Shown here: positions 39,501 to 51,748 of the stretch, one piece after another
Position numbering within the stretch: position 1 is the first letter of the stretch
Layout of the letters: each line of letters opens with the position of its first letter
Assembly (NCBI RefSeq): GCF_964204645.1
Contig: NC_134029.1
Span: forward strand, 23,454,450 to 23,518,449
Source of the DNA: Tubulanus polymorphus
Taxonomy: Eukaryota > Nemertea > Palaeonemertea > Tubulaniformes > Tubulanidae
Length of the DNA: 64,000 bases
Reading direction: 5' to 3'
Translations under genes and position numbers: made by a program
The notes under the pieces: model-generated
What the model saw: only the letters and a program-made list of their open reading frames with translations
Told to the model about the DNA's origin: nothing
Database searches by the model: none

Positions 39501-41889
39501 TAAGGCGGGTGAAGGTCGACCTGCGACGAGATTGGCGTGCGACAATAGTCTCTGCCAGTTTCGAGAACAGTCTGTCAGTTGCGACAGTGGGTGCATTGCG
39601 TCGCGTTGCTGACAGTTGTAAGGGCACGTAGGCCGCCATTGTCGCTAGCGATGAGGCGCCGGCTGTCGAAGGCCGATCTACGCCCGGCTTTACTCAATTT
39701 ATTGGCTGTATAATTCTTAAGATACGGGAGATGTTTTTACTTTTATCAATCGAAATCACTCAATCATCTTCGGCAAGAAAAAAAGAATCCGAATCATAGG
39801 CAATGAGACAATAGATAAATCCGATCATCTCTCATAACATTCTCTCTTCAAATTCAATATACTCAATGATGATGTACGCAGCCTCTGTTTGGTCTAAATA
39901 ATTCTCAAAATGCGTGTATGATTGATTACCCCGGTGAAATAACGGTGTTAATAATGAATAGATGAATTATCCTTGTCGGGCTAAACTTTTTGCTCCAAAC
40001 TGACAGAGATGACTATACGTGATTGATTGAGACGCTTGAAGTCAATTTATTCCGGTGAATTTACACAGAATGTCAGCAACGGCGCACTCGACCAAAAGTC
40101 GTCAAAATCTGTAACGCGTAAAGACATCATAATCAAAAAGCGCCATTTTTTCCAACTTCTGAGATTTAGAAAGAAATCTTCGAAATGAATGATGAGAAAT
40201 AATTCAGCGTATGAATTGAAAACAAGAAAACAAACTTTAAAGCTTATTGACGCCTTGAAAACTAACATGATGTATTATATATTGCTTGATTTTGCCGACA
40301 ATATTATAACATACGCCAATATTCACACCTAATTAATTTGGAACGCCAATATTGGTGACGTAGTTCGCATCGACTCACATACTAACCCTTAAATAACGTA
40401 TAGAATTTACTATACAGAATCCCAAAAACGTTTTCGTCAGCTAGTCGTTTATTCTTAGAAATGCATATTAGAACATAGTCGGAATGTCGAATAAACTACT
40501 AGCTCAAAGAAACATTTTCTAACTAAATAAAATTATTCCTTTGTTATTATTGTTAGATTCGCATTGTTGCGATTCCCGATTATTCACTCAAGCTTTTAGA
40601 GAAATTACCTCAATACGTTAAAAGCAGAACACAATAGTAATAATTATTGTGTGAAGTTTGCTTTAATGAAAACATATTGTTTTTTTTAGTGTCCCGGTGG
40701 AAATAGCGATGGATTTTTATGCGTGTCGAAAACGAATAAGCTGTTTATACAAAACGTTTCTTTTAGCTATAAAACGAAAATATATATCGCATGACAGATA
40801 AACCAGGCGCGTTTTGTCTCTCCGTTGAGAGCGCTTTAATGTGCTCGGTGGCTTCGAATATATTTTCGATTCCGAAACTTAATTTGCGCGTATTTGTGTA
40901 AATAATTCACATTTCGTAAAAGTTTTATGTATAACATGTCATGATGTACCACAGTATTCAAAACAAACACAAAAACAAGTATTAATCTGATTGATGCGGA
41001 CGCGTGACAGGAAACTTTTTTTCGATTTATCTGTTTATTTTGCCACGGACTGAAACAATAAATTCTCTCCTCGATACTCTGCGAATCTCTTGTTAAGTTA
41101 ACGACCTAGGTTTAACGCTTCTTTTATCCATTGCAGGGGACCTATATCTGTATAAAACAGTTATTGCTCAGCGGTTGCTAGTTTAGAATGTCGTTTTATG
41201 TGCATTTTGCACCTGGAATTAGATGTAAAATGTAAAAGCACCGGGACTAATGAGCCGTTCATATCTACTTCAAGCTCAGTGTTTTTACGGGGGCTTGACA
41301 AACTCAAAAACGAGGCGTTCTACAGATGAATTTATTGTTTAAAGTTATTACCGGTTACAGAGTCAATAATACGACCATTAATACTCATTAAACAGCTGGC
41401 ATTGCGCGGCTAAATTACACTCTCGATTTTCACGTCAATCATTGAATAAAGTCGGCCTTATACAAATAGAAAACTACATTTATTATTTGTTTTAGAAACT
41501 CTATCATCACCGCGCGCAAATTGGTAGATCGCAATAAAAATAAGTGTTATGAATAATTTGTTACCGTCGTCAATTCGATAAATGACCTTGAGACATTGGG
41601 GAAGTTAGAAATGAATTGCGCACGCGCGTGGTGTCTCCTGGCGATCCTGTCTGGAAGTGAACGGTGCTGCTAATCAAATTGACGAATTCACAGTGTTCGA
41701 TAGAAGACAACAAGGATGGATGCAGAAACTCAGACGAGAAACCTTTTGCTGGTTTTCGAAAATAAATGAAACCCCTTTTCACCAAAATAGATTAAAATCG
41801 AATTAGACACACACACATTCGTAACGAAATTTATTTATCAAAAGTTCAAATAAGAAAAAACACGTGACGTTTTAGACCGTTTCATGTCG

Positions 41890-41975
41890 CAATCCTTCAT
41901 CCGAGGTCAAATCACGTGGTAGTATCTTGCAATGCTATGGGGTTCGAATCCCTGCCGAGGGAAAATGACCGGCGA
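41890..41975 (+). mobile_element. tRNA-like B box, possible SINE remnant
   Basis: GGGGTTCGAATCCCTGCCGAGG has the form of a tRNA T-arm (the GGTTCGAATCC B box between pairing bases). ACGTGGTAGTATC about 30 bases upstream resembles a tRNA D-arm (GTGGTAG), but there is no anticodon arm between them. This is what a degenerate tRNA-derived SINE or tRNA pseudogene shows. The spacing is too short for a working tRNA. Confidence 0.4.
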
Positions 41976-44900
41976 TGGTCGCTAGAGAGACTCCGAAACA
42001 TCGTGTTTTTTAATTTTTGATTTCTAACTTTTGATAACTAAATTTCGTGTTATGGTCTTTTTAAATTGTATATTTTTGGGTGGGGTTTACGACCTTGAAT
42101 CAGTATATGGCGGTTATTAACTCAAATAAACCATCATAAATAGAAACTAGATACATTGTTAACTAATAGATCGGTTAACAAATCATCGATTCATCATGAA
42201 AAACAGCTCACGGCGATATTCGTTCCATCGAACGAGATCAGACGGTTTTAAACATCGATTGGCCGTGTCATGAACTACCGACTGTTACATACCACTCACT
42301 ATAACACCTCTTAATAAGACCGGTAATTAACCTACACGTGCAGACTTGCCGAATTAATCCAATAGATAGATTCGGAGGTTACTAAGAAGTTCATACATTG
42401 ATGGTCGATTTAAACATTTGAGCCTGACCGGCTGTTACTGTCACAAATAATGAGAGGCCAACCGAATCTCTGGGAATAATCAAACATACATCAATCATTG
42501 TTTGCTTGTTCAGATGGCACGAATACATAACTAAGTTTACGGTTAGGGTGATTACGTAAACTTTAATTGGCATATTTGACCGACAGATAACCAGCTACTC
42601 ACCCGGCCACCAGCGGTCAGATCAGTTCCGATAAATACTGAACGCAATATCGATAATACTAAGAAATGATGTAAGTCCGTACAATAAATAGTTAATATCA
42701 GCGGTTCATCTAGTGGTCAGAGTTTTATGTGAATGTAAATATATGCGAATCATCAATGCTCGATTTCTGGAGAATCACAGCAATAGAATCTACTAACGGG
42801 TCACGGTTGCTGTCAAAATCAACTGATTATTCTATTCAAATGTCTGTTACAGTGAATCAACAGTGTTTCAAATCTGGATAAAGTGCTGAGGTTTAGGCTT
42901 ATATTTTGAAATTATCAAAGTCAACTCACGACTAGGAAACTAGAACAGCATGATCAGCCCATCTCTAAAGGAACCTCTGATATTAGTTTTGGTCCAATAA
43001 CCACACCTTACGAAGCGATGCTCGTGTATCAGCAATATACAAGGCAATATACTTGGCTAATAAAAGGATATATTCTTAAATTCTAATGTTTACGTATTTT
43101 TCTATTTCAAAAAGATCTCGATTACTCGGCGGAAAAGTAAATGAAATATAAAACACGTATCATGTGTTATGTAGGTATCATATCATTATTTAGAATCATT
43201 TCTATAAAAAAAATTCAAGATACATTTTGCCACCAAGTACACCGCGTATCATCTCCGTATTCAAATCATTCCGACAAACAACTTCATTATTTGCATTCGG
43301 AAATTGAACGCCGGGTTATTCGGATTCAAAAACGAATCCATTGAATGATAATAACATCGTTATAAGACAGACAGATGACGCCGAACAGGAGTAAAATACC
43401 GATCAGGAGTTGACACAGTTTTAGACTCCCGATTTGCGATGAGATGCTGTTCTATTCAGATGACGCGCGTCTAAAAGCTATAACTACGATTTGAAAGTAA
43501 AAAGAATGACGTTTCGTTTAAATAGTTAAAACATTCTAAATGACATCCTCCGGCAGCAGCCCAGGTAATAACATTGTCTTCATCCAATTGGGGGCTTAGA
43601 TTACGAATAGTAGCTCATTGATTCAAAGGACAACATCTTGGACTAGTCGGAGGATGGTTAAAGCCGCCAGAATGAAATGAGCTTTCTCTGAAACGGGTCA
43701 AGGACGGGATGTTACGTGTGCCGACGCTTTCGAAAAATATAAATATGATTATCACATTTAAGTCCGTTATGCAACCTACAATAGACGATAAATCAGCTTA
43801 AATTCTCGCTTGGATTTATCACTGCTTTGCGTAATTTCTCACATTAGGCCTATACGAGCCCGGTAGCAGTTCTAGAAATCAGAGGATTTCTTTCTTCCGA
43901 CGATACTGAATGAGCGCGCTTCAAGAAACAGAAAATATCATGGTCCGTACGCGTCGGCATTCGAACGAATGGTTACAATATCAAATTTGCCCAAATATAT
44001 TGTGCTATAGATGGTAAGAATCTGTGACTCAATACGTAAATAAGTTTCGGAATCCGCCACTTGATATTACGCGTCATGTTGACAACAATTTGGTCACTCC
44101 TTGACTTTCCTCTTGGGACTCGACAGGAAGACAACGAAGTGGTCGTCGATATTGAGAGGTGGTGTTCTTTTAACATGTTCCTTGTTTATGGTATAATCAT
44201 CGTCTCTTTGGTTGTATCATTACAGTATTTACCGGTCCGGAATACAAATTAGCTACAGGTCCTCGGTGTATTACAGGCCGAACAAATCACTGTTTTGTTT
44301 TTGAACTATCGTCCACTGTCGGTGAACGAGGACATTCTAGAACCAGCCACGAGTTCTTCGATCTAGTGTGAAAAGTTGATTGGATTTATCCCGAGAAGAA
44401 ATAGCAGACCTACAATATATGCATAGGTCTTTGGTTGTATAGGCAATCGTAACTTACGTAAAATATTAGTTCCTTAAGTTTAAAAGATTCTATTTTCTTG
44501 TCGGGTCTTGTTACTGCTTTTCATTACACTAAACCAACAATACTGGATGGATTTATTTACCAGATATATGCAATTTTCAAAACAGCTGCACCTAAATTCA
44601 AACATATTTCATATCTGTTAATAAAAAAACGTGAATAAATCCTGCAGGTGCAGCATTTTTTCTTCAGAAGTTGAGACGCATCTTCAATAATTTCCCGGTA
44701 AACAAGAAAAAATACACATATGTCAAAATGATATGCGGTGATGAATATTAATGCGAGTTGCTGAAAAGAAAGTTTCTGAAATGGGCCGCCTGGGAAATCC
44801 GTTTAACAGCAATTCAAACTGCGAAATCAACTGTGATCTAGTGATGTATATTGAAGCGTTTGTATCATCTAACGGTTCTTATCGACAGGGATGACGTTTG

Positions 44901-45581
44901 CGAAACCCACGCATTAGTAAAAATACATAAATCCAGATCATTCGTATCAGCTTTCCCCGCAAATATCCGATGATATCCGAGATATCAGAGGAATTGATAA
45001 AATTGATAACCATGCTACTGCTATTTCATTTTTGTCGGATATGTCTCGGAAATTGACTTTATTTCTATAGATAATCTGAGTCTGCTGGACTATCTTGAAA
45101 TCTGTGAAGCATCATTATATCATTCTATTATCAGTCACGCATGTAGTCTTTTCATTTCATAGTTTCTTGATATACCGACACGAATGTTATAGTCGTAAAA
45201 ACCATCATACAGTCTACTCGGTGCATTAGTATCGCTTATTTTCTTAGTTGATTTGTCTTGCAATCGATGGAAAGAAACTGTAGGATAACTAAATCGATGG
45301 ATGATATGAGGGACCCCGCGCCCGGTGACGTGCAGCACAACTAAAAATCAGATTTTGACAATGACTCATAAAATTGAGTCGAAATGTCAGGTTCTCTTAA
45401 AGTTTTTTTCACATTTTATCGTGGGTATTCACTTTAGGATGATTGATCTAATAAGGTTCATGACGCATCTTTTATTCGTCGTTTATTGAATTTCACATCA
45501 TGAATATGGTTAGATTTCTACTGAATCTGAGACGAAATCCGGCATCGTTGCCCCCGATGCATCCTGTATCCGCCTGTTAGG

Positions 45582-45622
45582 TCCTCTCTTGCCACGAGTG
45601 GAATCAACGATTGCCGCAGCAA
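45582..45622. repeat. Dispersed repeat fragment, copy B
   Basis: TCCTCTCTTGCCACGAGTGG, followed by AATCAACGATTGCCGCAGCA, is homologous to the segment at 30607-30650. Confidence 0.55.
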
Positions 45623-45797
45623 GCCGCGGAGTCCCCCGTACAAGAAACATTGAAAATCATTCGTCGTAATGAAAATATATATTTCAAATCGGACTGTCTG
45701 CTAAATTTTGCTATAGGACTAGTATTTCTCCGAACCCAACAGTTCAAAATTATCCAGTTCAATAAACTAGAATCTGACTTCAGAATCAAAACATTGA

Positions 45798-45853
45798 AAA
45801 TGAACTTTCAACTCAGAGATAACTGAGTTAATCGCAACTGTGGAACTGGATCC
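45798..45853. repeat. Single dispersed copy related to the 44-bp minisatellite
   Basis: AACTTTCAACTCAGAGATAA, CTGAGTTAATCGC and AACTGTGGAACTGGATCC share the palindromic CTCAGAG/CTGAG part and the TGTGGAACTGGATCC part with the minisatellite at 1851-2439. Confidence 0.55.
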
Positions 45854-46459
45854 AGATATTCATTTCGGCTGTATTTGCTGGGGACATCAATCCCGAAACC
45901 GATAGCGCCCCCTATACTACGAAGCGCACTACAAAGATCAGTGTTTAACGGCGTATTTTTGCGGATGGTTTCTATGGGGATGCGGTGGTGCGGCAATGAC
46001 AGAGCGGTACTTTTGAATAAGATGCTTGTGAGATAGTCTGTAATTTACCAGTAGACGTGTTTTATCTCTGGTGGCAGCGGCTACGAACGATATCGCAATA
46101 AGAACAGCTTATCATTCGTTGTCGCGACCGACATCTTTTACCGCGAGAGTGAGAAGGATTTCGTTTCATTGTGTAACCTGTCTGTGACAGCACTGACCAG
46201 ATTGCTAGTATTTCAATCTGATTCTCTCTGACCGAAAACAAACATTCTATTATTACGTAGAATTAATTGATTTAAAAAGATAAGAATGTCGCAATCGACA
46301 GGTGGGTATATAGTAGACTTCTCGATGTAATTAACCGAGTGAAAAAATTCATTTTCTTATTTTCCGTAGACACCTACGCGTAGACAGCGAGACAACCTAG
46401 AAATAGGCGTAAAATGCTTCGCACTGATTGTGAAAACGATACATTTAGATTATACTTAC

Positions 46460-46872
46460 CGATCCAAAGAGATAATCACTAGTGAATTGATTGAGACGAA
46501 CATCGAAAGTCGTTTAGTGAATTCAGCCGTTTTACACATCGACTGACCGACGTTTCGTCCGTCCGTTAATAAGTAGTCGATCATGATCGGAGACCAGACG
46601 ACCGCCGCCGAAGAATCTGCGCATAGTAAATTCAAAAATAACAAATTCGTGCTCGTTTGTAACTCACGCAGTCGTAACGTCACCACGATCAGTACGATAT
46701 TTCCAATTCCGCAGATTGCGAAAAACAGAATATGAAATATAACGAGGAACACGATGGCGACAGTTCCACCGGCCGTTCTTTCCAGGTCCTCTACCAGATT
46801 GGACGTATTGTCCGGATAAATGAGATCCGGATAAGTAAGCTCCGGATATTCCGCCGGGGGAGTTTGATCCAT
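46460..46872 (-). CDS. Class A GPCR, exon 1 (N-terminus to TM3)
   Basis: The exon codes residues 1-137 and part of 138, starting at the ATG of MDQTPPAEYPEL. An acceptor-like CATTGCAG lies six bases before this ATG, so a non-coding 5' exon is likely further upstream. The extracellular N-terminus has a tyrosine-proline-acidic repeat (EYPELTYPDLIYPD) and one N-glycosylation site (NTS). TM1 carries the GN pair (ICGIGNIVLIVV), TM2 has NLLFLNLLCAD with the conserved Asp at about residue 86, and Cys113 at the top of TM3 is the usual disulphide partner. The exon ends in SLVIISLDR at GATCG|GTAAGT. The split at the DR of the DRY position is a known intron site in several receptor families. Confidence 0.92.
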
Positions 46873-48300
46873 GGCCCCCTGCAATGTTCAAACATGAAAC
46901 AGCGAATGTGACGCCTTCGGGAGTAAATGATAGATTAACAAATTCAGGTAGTTCTAAAACAACCTCTAGCGATAGATCTTGTTGTCTAAATAGTTTCGGC
47001 GACTTGTGTTGGTCTATCGGCGTTGTTTGAATATACTCTAGTGCGTTGTTGTTTCATTGCCGGTTGCATTGTGACGACTGAACTGATCGCATGCGCTGCT
47101 GGCGACTACTATCGTTATCTGTGTCGTCATTCTTAGAAGACGATTCCCACTAAGTTATCGCGAAACCGTTAGCACAATAGTATACGTAGTAATCTAAATA
47201 TAAACATTTCTACATGCATAATTCAGCATTTTCAAACTCTACCGAATGTATCTTCTCGGAAGTCTACATTATTGCGCGAATATCTCGGTCACCATAGAGA
47301 TATTATCTAACCATCGAGCATCATAAACTAATTATCAAAAACGACGGAATTTGAGATGTAATAATCAAATTCATACGTACAATATAAATTCCACAATTCT
47401 CCGGAGATGGAACAAAAATATTTTTTCCTTTCGTGATATTGAGAGTCATAGTTAGCATGAGACCAAACAACTTACATTACAGTCAGAGTTTGGGTGTGAA
47501 AGTGTGATATTGCGAAACGAAATAAGCCCTGAACCATCCACAGGCTCCTGAATATATACTAAAGGTGGTTTTAATCCATTTGATTTTGTCAGTAACTAAG
47601 AACCAACAACCAGTCGCTTACCGGTTCAGTTTGGATGGAAATTGTTTGAACGAACCGAAAGAACCGAAGTTACCAATTATGTAATCCTTCGATTTCAACA
47701 AATTATGGTAATGCGACCGATCATCACGTCGTGACGTCATAGTTTTTTGCCAACCAGTGTTGGATGACTAGCCTTGCTTGGTGGGTTTTTATCGGATACA
47801 ATTCGAAGCGAATCAAATTTGATTATAACCAATCATATGAATACGAAGAACAATTCCCCATTCATGATCAAAATCAAGAATTCCTAAAAAATCATTGTAG
47901 ATTTGAAATCATATCATCTATTTGCGTCATGGACTCCTCTCAAGCAATTTACGTTTTTCGATCTATTGAAATTGAAATTGAAATATATTTCACAGCACAG
48001 GTTGAATCGCATACCTCGATACCTTTTAAACGTATACGCGACCCCAACTATCTATATGCTGTCTTTGAATGATGACGTTAAAACGTCTTAACTTTCTGTC
48101 GTAAAATTTTTATTTGTGCCAATACTTCATGCGCCATCTACCCGCATAACGTATGCATAAATGCGAATTGAGCACATTAGAAAAGTATGTGACCCCCTGC
48201 AATTCACTACGTTAATTATTTCCATCATTTCTGGATTGAACATTTTGATACAAGAATAATTGTGTAAACACACAGCCGTGTAGGGGAATAATACTTCGCG
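46873..48300. other. Intergenic or upstream of the GPCR, nothing recognised
   Basis: This lies between the divergent GPCR (minus) and GGH (plus) genes and should contain both promoters and the receptor's non-coding first exon. The plus-strand frames at 47764-48072 and 47903-48091 lack exon borders and family wording. Confidence 0.4.
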
Positions 48301-48382
48301 GGCAGTCCGAACGTGTTTAGTTTGTCCGTCGTTTGTCGGGCAAAAAAACCTCGAGCTTTTCGCAGTGACGACGCGCTCAGTG
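48301..48382 (+). other. Possible non-coding first exon of GGH
   Basis: A GC-richer stretch ends in GCTCAGTG|GTAAGTTG, a strong donor. Joined to the acceptor at 48801, the frame would read TG|A, a stop, so this exon cannot code in frame with GGH exon 2 and is best read as 5' UTR. Confidence 0.4.
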
Positions 48383-48820
48383 GTAAGTTGATTTTACATT
48401 CTTCGTTTTATTCGTTATTTTACAAATCTAAACTCGATTGGAATTATCCCATAATAAACAACAAGCCCATCATAATCCTGTTAAATACGGATTTTCATAA
48501 AATTTCGATAGTAATAGCACGGTGTAGTATGTTCTTTTATATGCTTACTTCGTTATACATATTCTATCCATGCTTAATCACTTTGACCGTAATTTATACA
48601 ATCATCATGATTAGTTAATTTTGTCTAGTTCCTTTTTGTTAATATATATATATACTACCACTACATTACATGCGAAAACCTTTTTTGAAATGTTTTAACT
48701 ATAGTCAGATATTCTTATGTTAAGCTATTGTTCTTATTACAAATTCTTTGATGTCTAAAAAGTTCAAACAGGAGACTGATTTATAATTCATTATTGGACA
48801 GAAATTTCAAAGTGCCAGAA

Positions 48821-51272
48821 ATGGAAACTAAAACAGTAAATACCAGACCCATCATCGGCAAGTATAGATAACTGAATGAATGAAATGTGACCTACAGGAG
48901 ATAATGTCTTCATTTTATGATTTTTACGGTTCAATGTAAAAGTTTAGGCCATAACATCGTTATTTTGTTGATTCGTATTTCAGGTCTCCTTGTACAAGAG
49001 GCGAGCGGTGCGAATGCGGTATTCGGGGAATTCTTCATCCGAGCTGTTCATGTACGATGGATCCAACTAGGCGGTGCTATGGTTGTGCCAATATGGTAAT
49101 AATACTTAGATCATTGAAAATATTTACTTCGATCGTTTCGGAAGATGTTCAAATATTCGATACAAAATCTTCATTTCAGGCCAAATCGAGAGCGAGAATA
49201 TTACGAAGATATCATAACGAAAGTGAACGGGTAAGTATGCTAATGAAGGGCATTTGATCGATTCGAAAAGATATTTCGATGAATCTTCGATAATAGTTAG
49301 GCCATGGAATAGTTATAATGTAGATCAGATCGAATGCAAAAATGGACCCTATAATTCACAGGATCTATCTACCTGGAGGTGGAACAGACCCGCTCGATTC
49401 TTACTACGGCAGAGGAGTGAAAATACTAATGGAGCTTGTTATGAGGGTAAGGAATACTCCCTACTGATATAACCTGTACCGAGAGATATTCGTTAGTGAA
49501 TTGAAGATTTCCCTATTATGATTTTTGAAGGAGAATGACCGCGGCGTGCACATGCCTGTCTGGGCTATTTGCCTCGGACTTCAGTCTTTGCTTTGCCACA
49601 GAGTCGGTAAGATCGTCACGTTGAATGGTGTTGATGAGAAGAACCGCAACACGGCGCTCGAGCCCGCTAAAGGTTCGTTTGTAAATCTCCAGTCAGAGAA
49701 GAAAGAACCGCGATAAGCCAATCATTTTTCAGGCTCATTTTCAATGTTATATTTTAGATTTTGAGGATAGTTTTTTAAAGAAGAATATACCGAGCGATAT
49801 CTTGTCGATAATGCTGAATAATGAAATTCTACCGCATCATCACAACAACTGTATCACAACTAAGGTAAATACGATACACTGTATCATTTAGAGATATTCC
49901 TTTATTGATCATACGAGTTGCGACAACGTGCGTGGAATTTTCATTCTCCACCTTAATCGAATCATTTTAACATATCAAAAATGTCATGGCCAATATTTTT
50001 GATTTTAACAGTTTGTTTCCACGTTATGTTGCCACTGTGATTAATAAACTGTTAAAATCAAAGATGTTGGTCTTGAATTATTTGACATGTCAACTTATCC
50101 AATCATTGTATGTCTAGCGAAAAGTAATAAGCGTTAGAAAAAGTCAATTCTTGATGATGCCTTATTAAGGCTAGTAATGGGCTTAAATGAAAGGTATGAC
50201 TCCCCCAACCTGAAACACATATCAAGCGTCCATAAGCGTTTAATTGTCTAAATTGCGATGGTAAGTGGGATTGAAAAATGATGAAAACCATTCTCATCTT
50301 TTCGTTATAGACTTTTAACTCGTCGCCAGAAATGAACGAATTCTTCAAGTTAGTTTCTGTCAACACAACTCGGGACGGAACAGAATACGTGGCTACTATA
50401 GAAGGTACTGTAGATAAAAGATGATCTTTATACAATTGATATATATAGAGTGGAACGAGTCCTAATCACTCGTTATAGAATAATAGGACTCGTAATCTTA
50501 ACGGAAATCGTGTTTTTATGAGGCGAAAATCTGCCAACATGTTTTAGGTGTTTATGCGGAGTGGTCGCGAACAAATGAATTTTGGCGAAAGTAAGAATCA
50601 AACCACTTGCAGACGTAGCAAATATATCTTCCGAAATTTAATATTGAAATTATCTGATGATTTATTTTCAGCGAAAAATTACCCGATCTACGCTCTTCAG
50701 TGGCACACTGAAAAATTCAACTTTCACTGGTGCACGAAAACTACCAGTTTACTTCACACCGCCGAGACCATTCTGGTCGCGCAAGCTGCAGCAAACTTCT
50801 TTATATCGGAAGGTAAATGATCATTTCATTCACTAGACGCTGTTTTTGGTCTTCAGCAGTGGGGATTTCCATTGTAAGGTTTCTGAGAAAATCTTTTTAA
50901 ACGGATAACTTCATTTTCCTATCAATTGTTCCGAGTCGAGGGCCCAGTGTCAGATAACGTAATTTATGATTAGTTTCTTAAGGCAAGCTTTTTATTGTCA
51001 ATGCAGCGAGAAAGAATAACAACAAATTCGACAGTCTGCGAGAAGAACAGGCAGAGTTGATCGACAATTATAACATCGTTTTTGTCGGTTTACCTACGTA
51101 TGGCCTGTTCCACTATTTCTCCAGAGAGGATATGACCGACAAGGCGCATGAAGCCAGGTTACAACGTCTCGTTGATATGAGAAAACAAAAACTAAACCTG
51201 AAAAAGAAGTTAGCTGAAGAAGAACAGAGTGTGGTACTGAATGGCATTGACCACCAAAAAGTTATTATCTGA
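48821..51272 (+). CDS. GGH: Gamma-glutamyl hydrolase (folate polyglutamate hydrolase)
   Basis: Nine coding exons join in phase to 344 residues: 48821-48857, 48984-49095, 49180-49230, 49362-49446, 49531-49672, 49758-49864, 50311-50404, 50672-50812 and 51007-51272. The enzyme removes glutamates from folylpolyglutamates and is a class I glutamine amidotransferase-fold cysteine peptidase. Family signs: RPIIGLLVQ, IYLPGGGTDP, VHMPVWAICLGLQ with nucleophile Cys109, and IYALQWHTEK with His221 and Glu223. Histidines at 169-171 lie near the family's third active-site His. Exon 2 ends in a GC donor (ATCG|GCAAGT). Two oddities: the first in-frame ATG gives no signal peptide although the family is usually lysosomal or secreted, and the C-terminus runs about 48 residues past the human end in a charged helix (RLQRLVDMRKQKLNLKKKLA). 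An upstream leader exon may have been missed. Confidence 0.93.
49998..50062. repeat. 17-bp perfect inverted repeat in a GGH intron
   Basis: TTTGATTTTAACAGTTT (49998-50014) and its exact complement (50046-50062) flank 31 bases. Pairing continues imperfectly outwards (GGCCAATATT against GATGTTGGTC). It is a possible foldback element or RNA hairpin. Confidence 0.75.
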
Positions 51273-51742
51273 ATATTTTTAGCGTTTTCCTTTGATTGCC
51301 GTAGTCAGGTTATATTCAAATACGCCGGACAATAGTTAAGCATGACATGACGAATATGCGATCATATAAATTAGTCATAATTCTTCAGCATGTATGAATT
51401 AATTTCAGTTTTAAACTAAGTAATAGATGTAATACACCATACATTTATTTCATTTCGCATCTGGTGGCACCGAAATTATTCATGTAAATATAGGGTAACA
51501 TATTCATATAGGGTGTGATTGTATATTCATTTTAAGGATTTATTATACAAATATTTATCTCGTGTAATCTCGTGGTCGTTGAGATGGCTTTTTTTGTTGT
51601 TTCTGTAAATTTTAAGCAAGAATTACTTAACGTATTATTCTATCTTTTCCATTTATCTTCTATGGTATATATGGGTAGGCTGAGAGAAGCCGTTTCAAAG
51701 AAGAAAATATAGTTCATTCTAAACTTTATGTAGTTTTGGAAT

Positions 51743-51748
51743 AATAAA
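51743..51748 (+). terminator. Probable polyadenylation signal of GGH
   Basis: AATAAA about 470 bases after the GGH stop and 400 bases before the CLN5 start codon. It is the clearest signal in the interval. Confidence 0.5.

Larger units (their letters stand above)
22227..46459 (-). other. 24.2-kb intron of the GPCR gene
   Basis: The donor (GATCG|GTAAGT, read on the minus strand from 46459) and the acceptor (TTTCAG ending at 22227) fit and join in phase 2. Within it lie (CTCTCC)n at 23203-23318, a transposon-like segment at 26931-27297, possible repeat ends near 32,621 and 39,695, a tRNA-like B box near 41,945 and several dispersed repeat fragments. The open frames inside (for example 25630-25920, 28867-29208 and 38506-38862 on plus, 36273-36545 on minus) have no convincing exon structure. 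Confidence 0.85.

Noticed and set aside
48313-48618. Coding first exon of GGH at 48313
   Set aside because: It has no ATG at its start, and splicing at its strong donor into exon 2 would create an in-frame stop.
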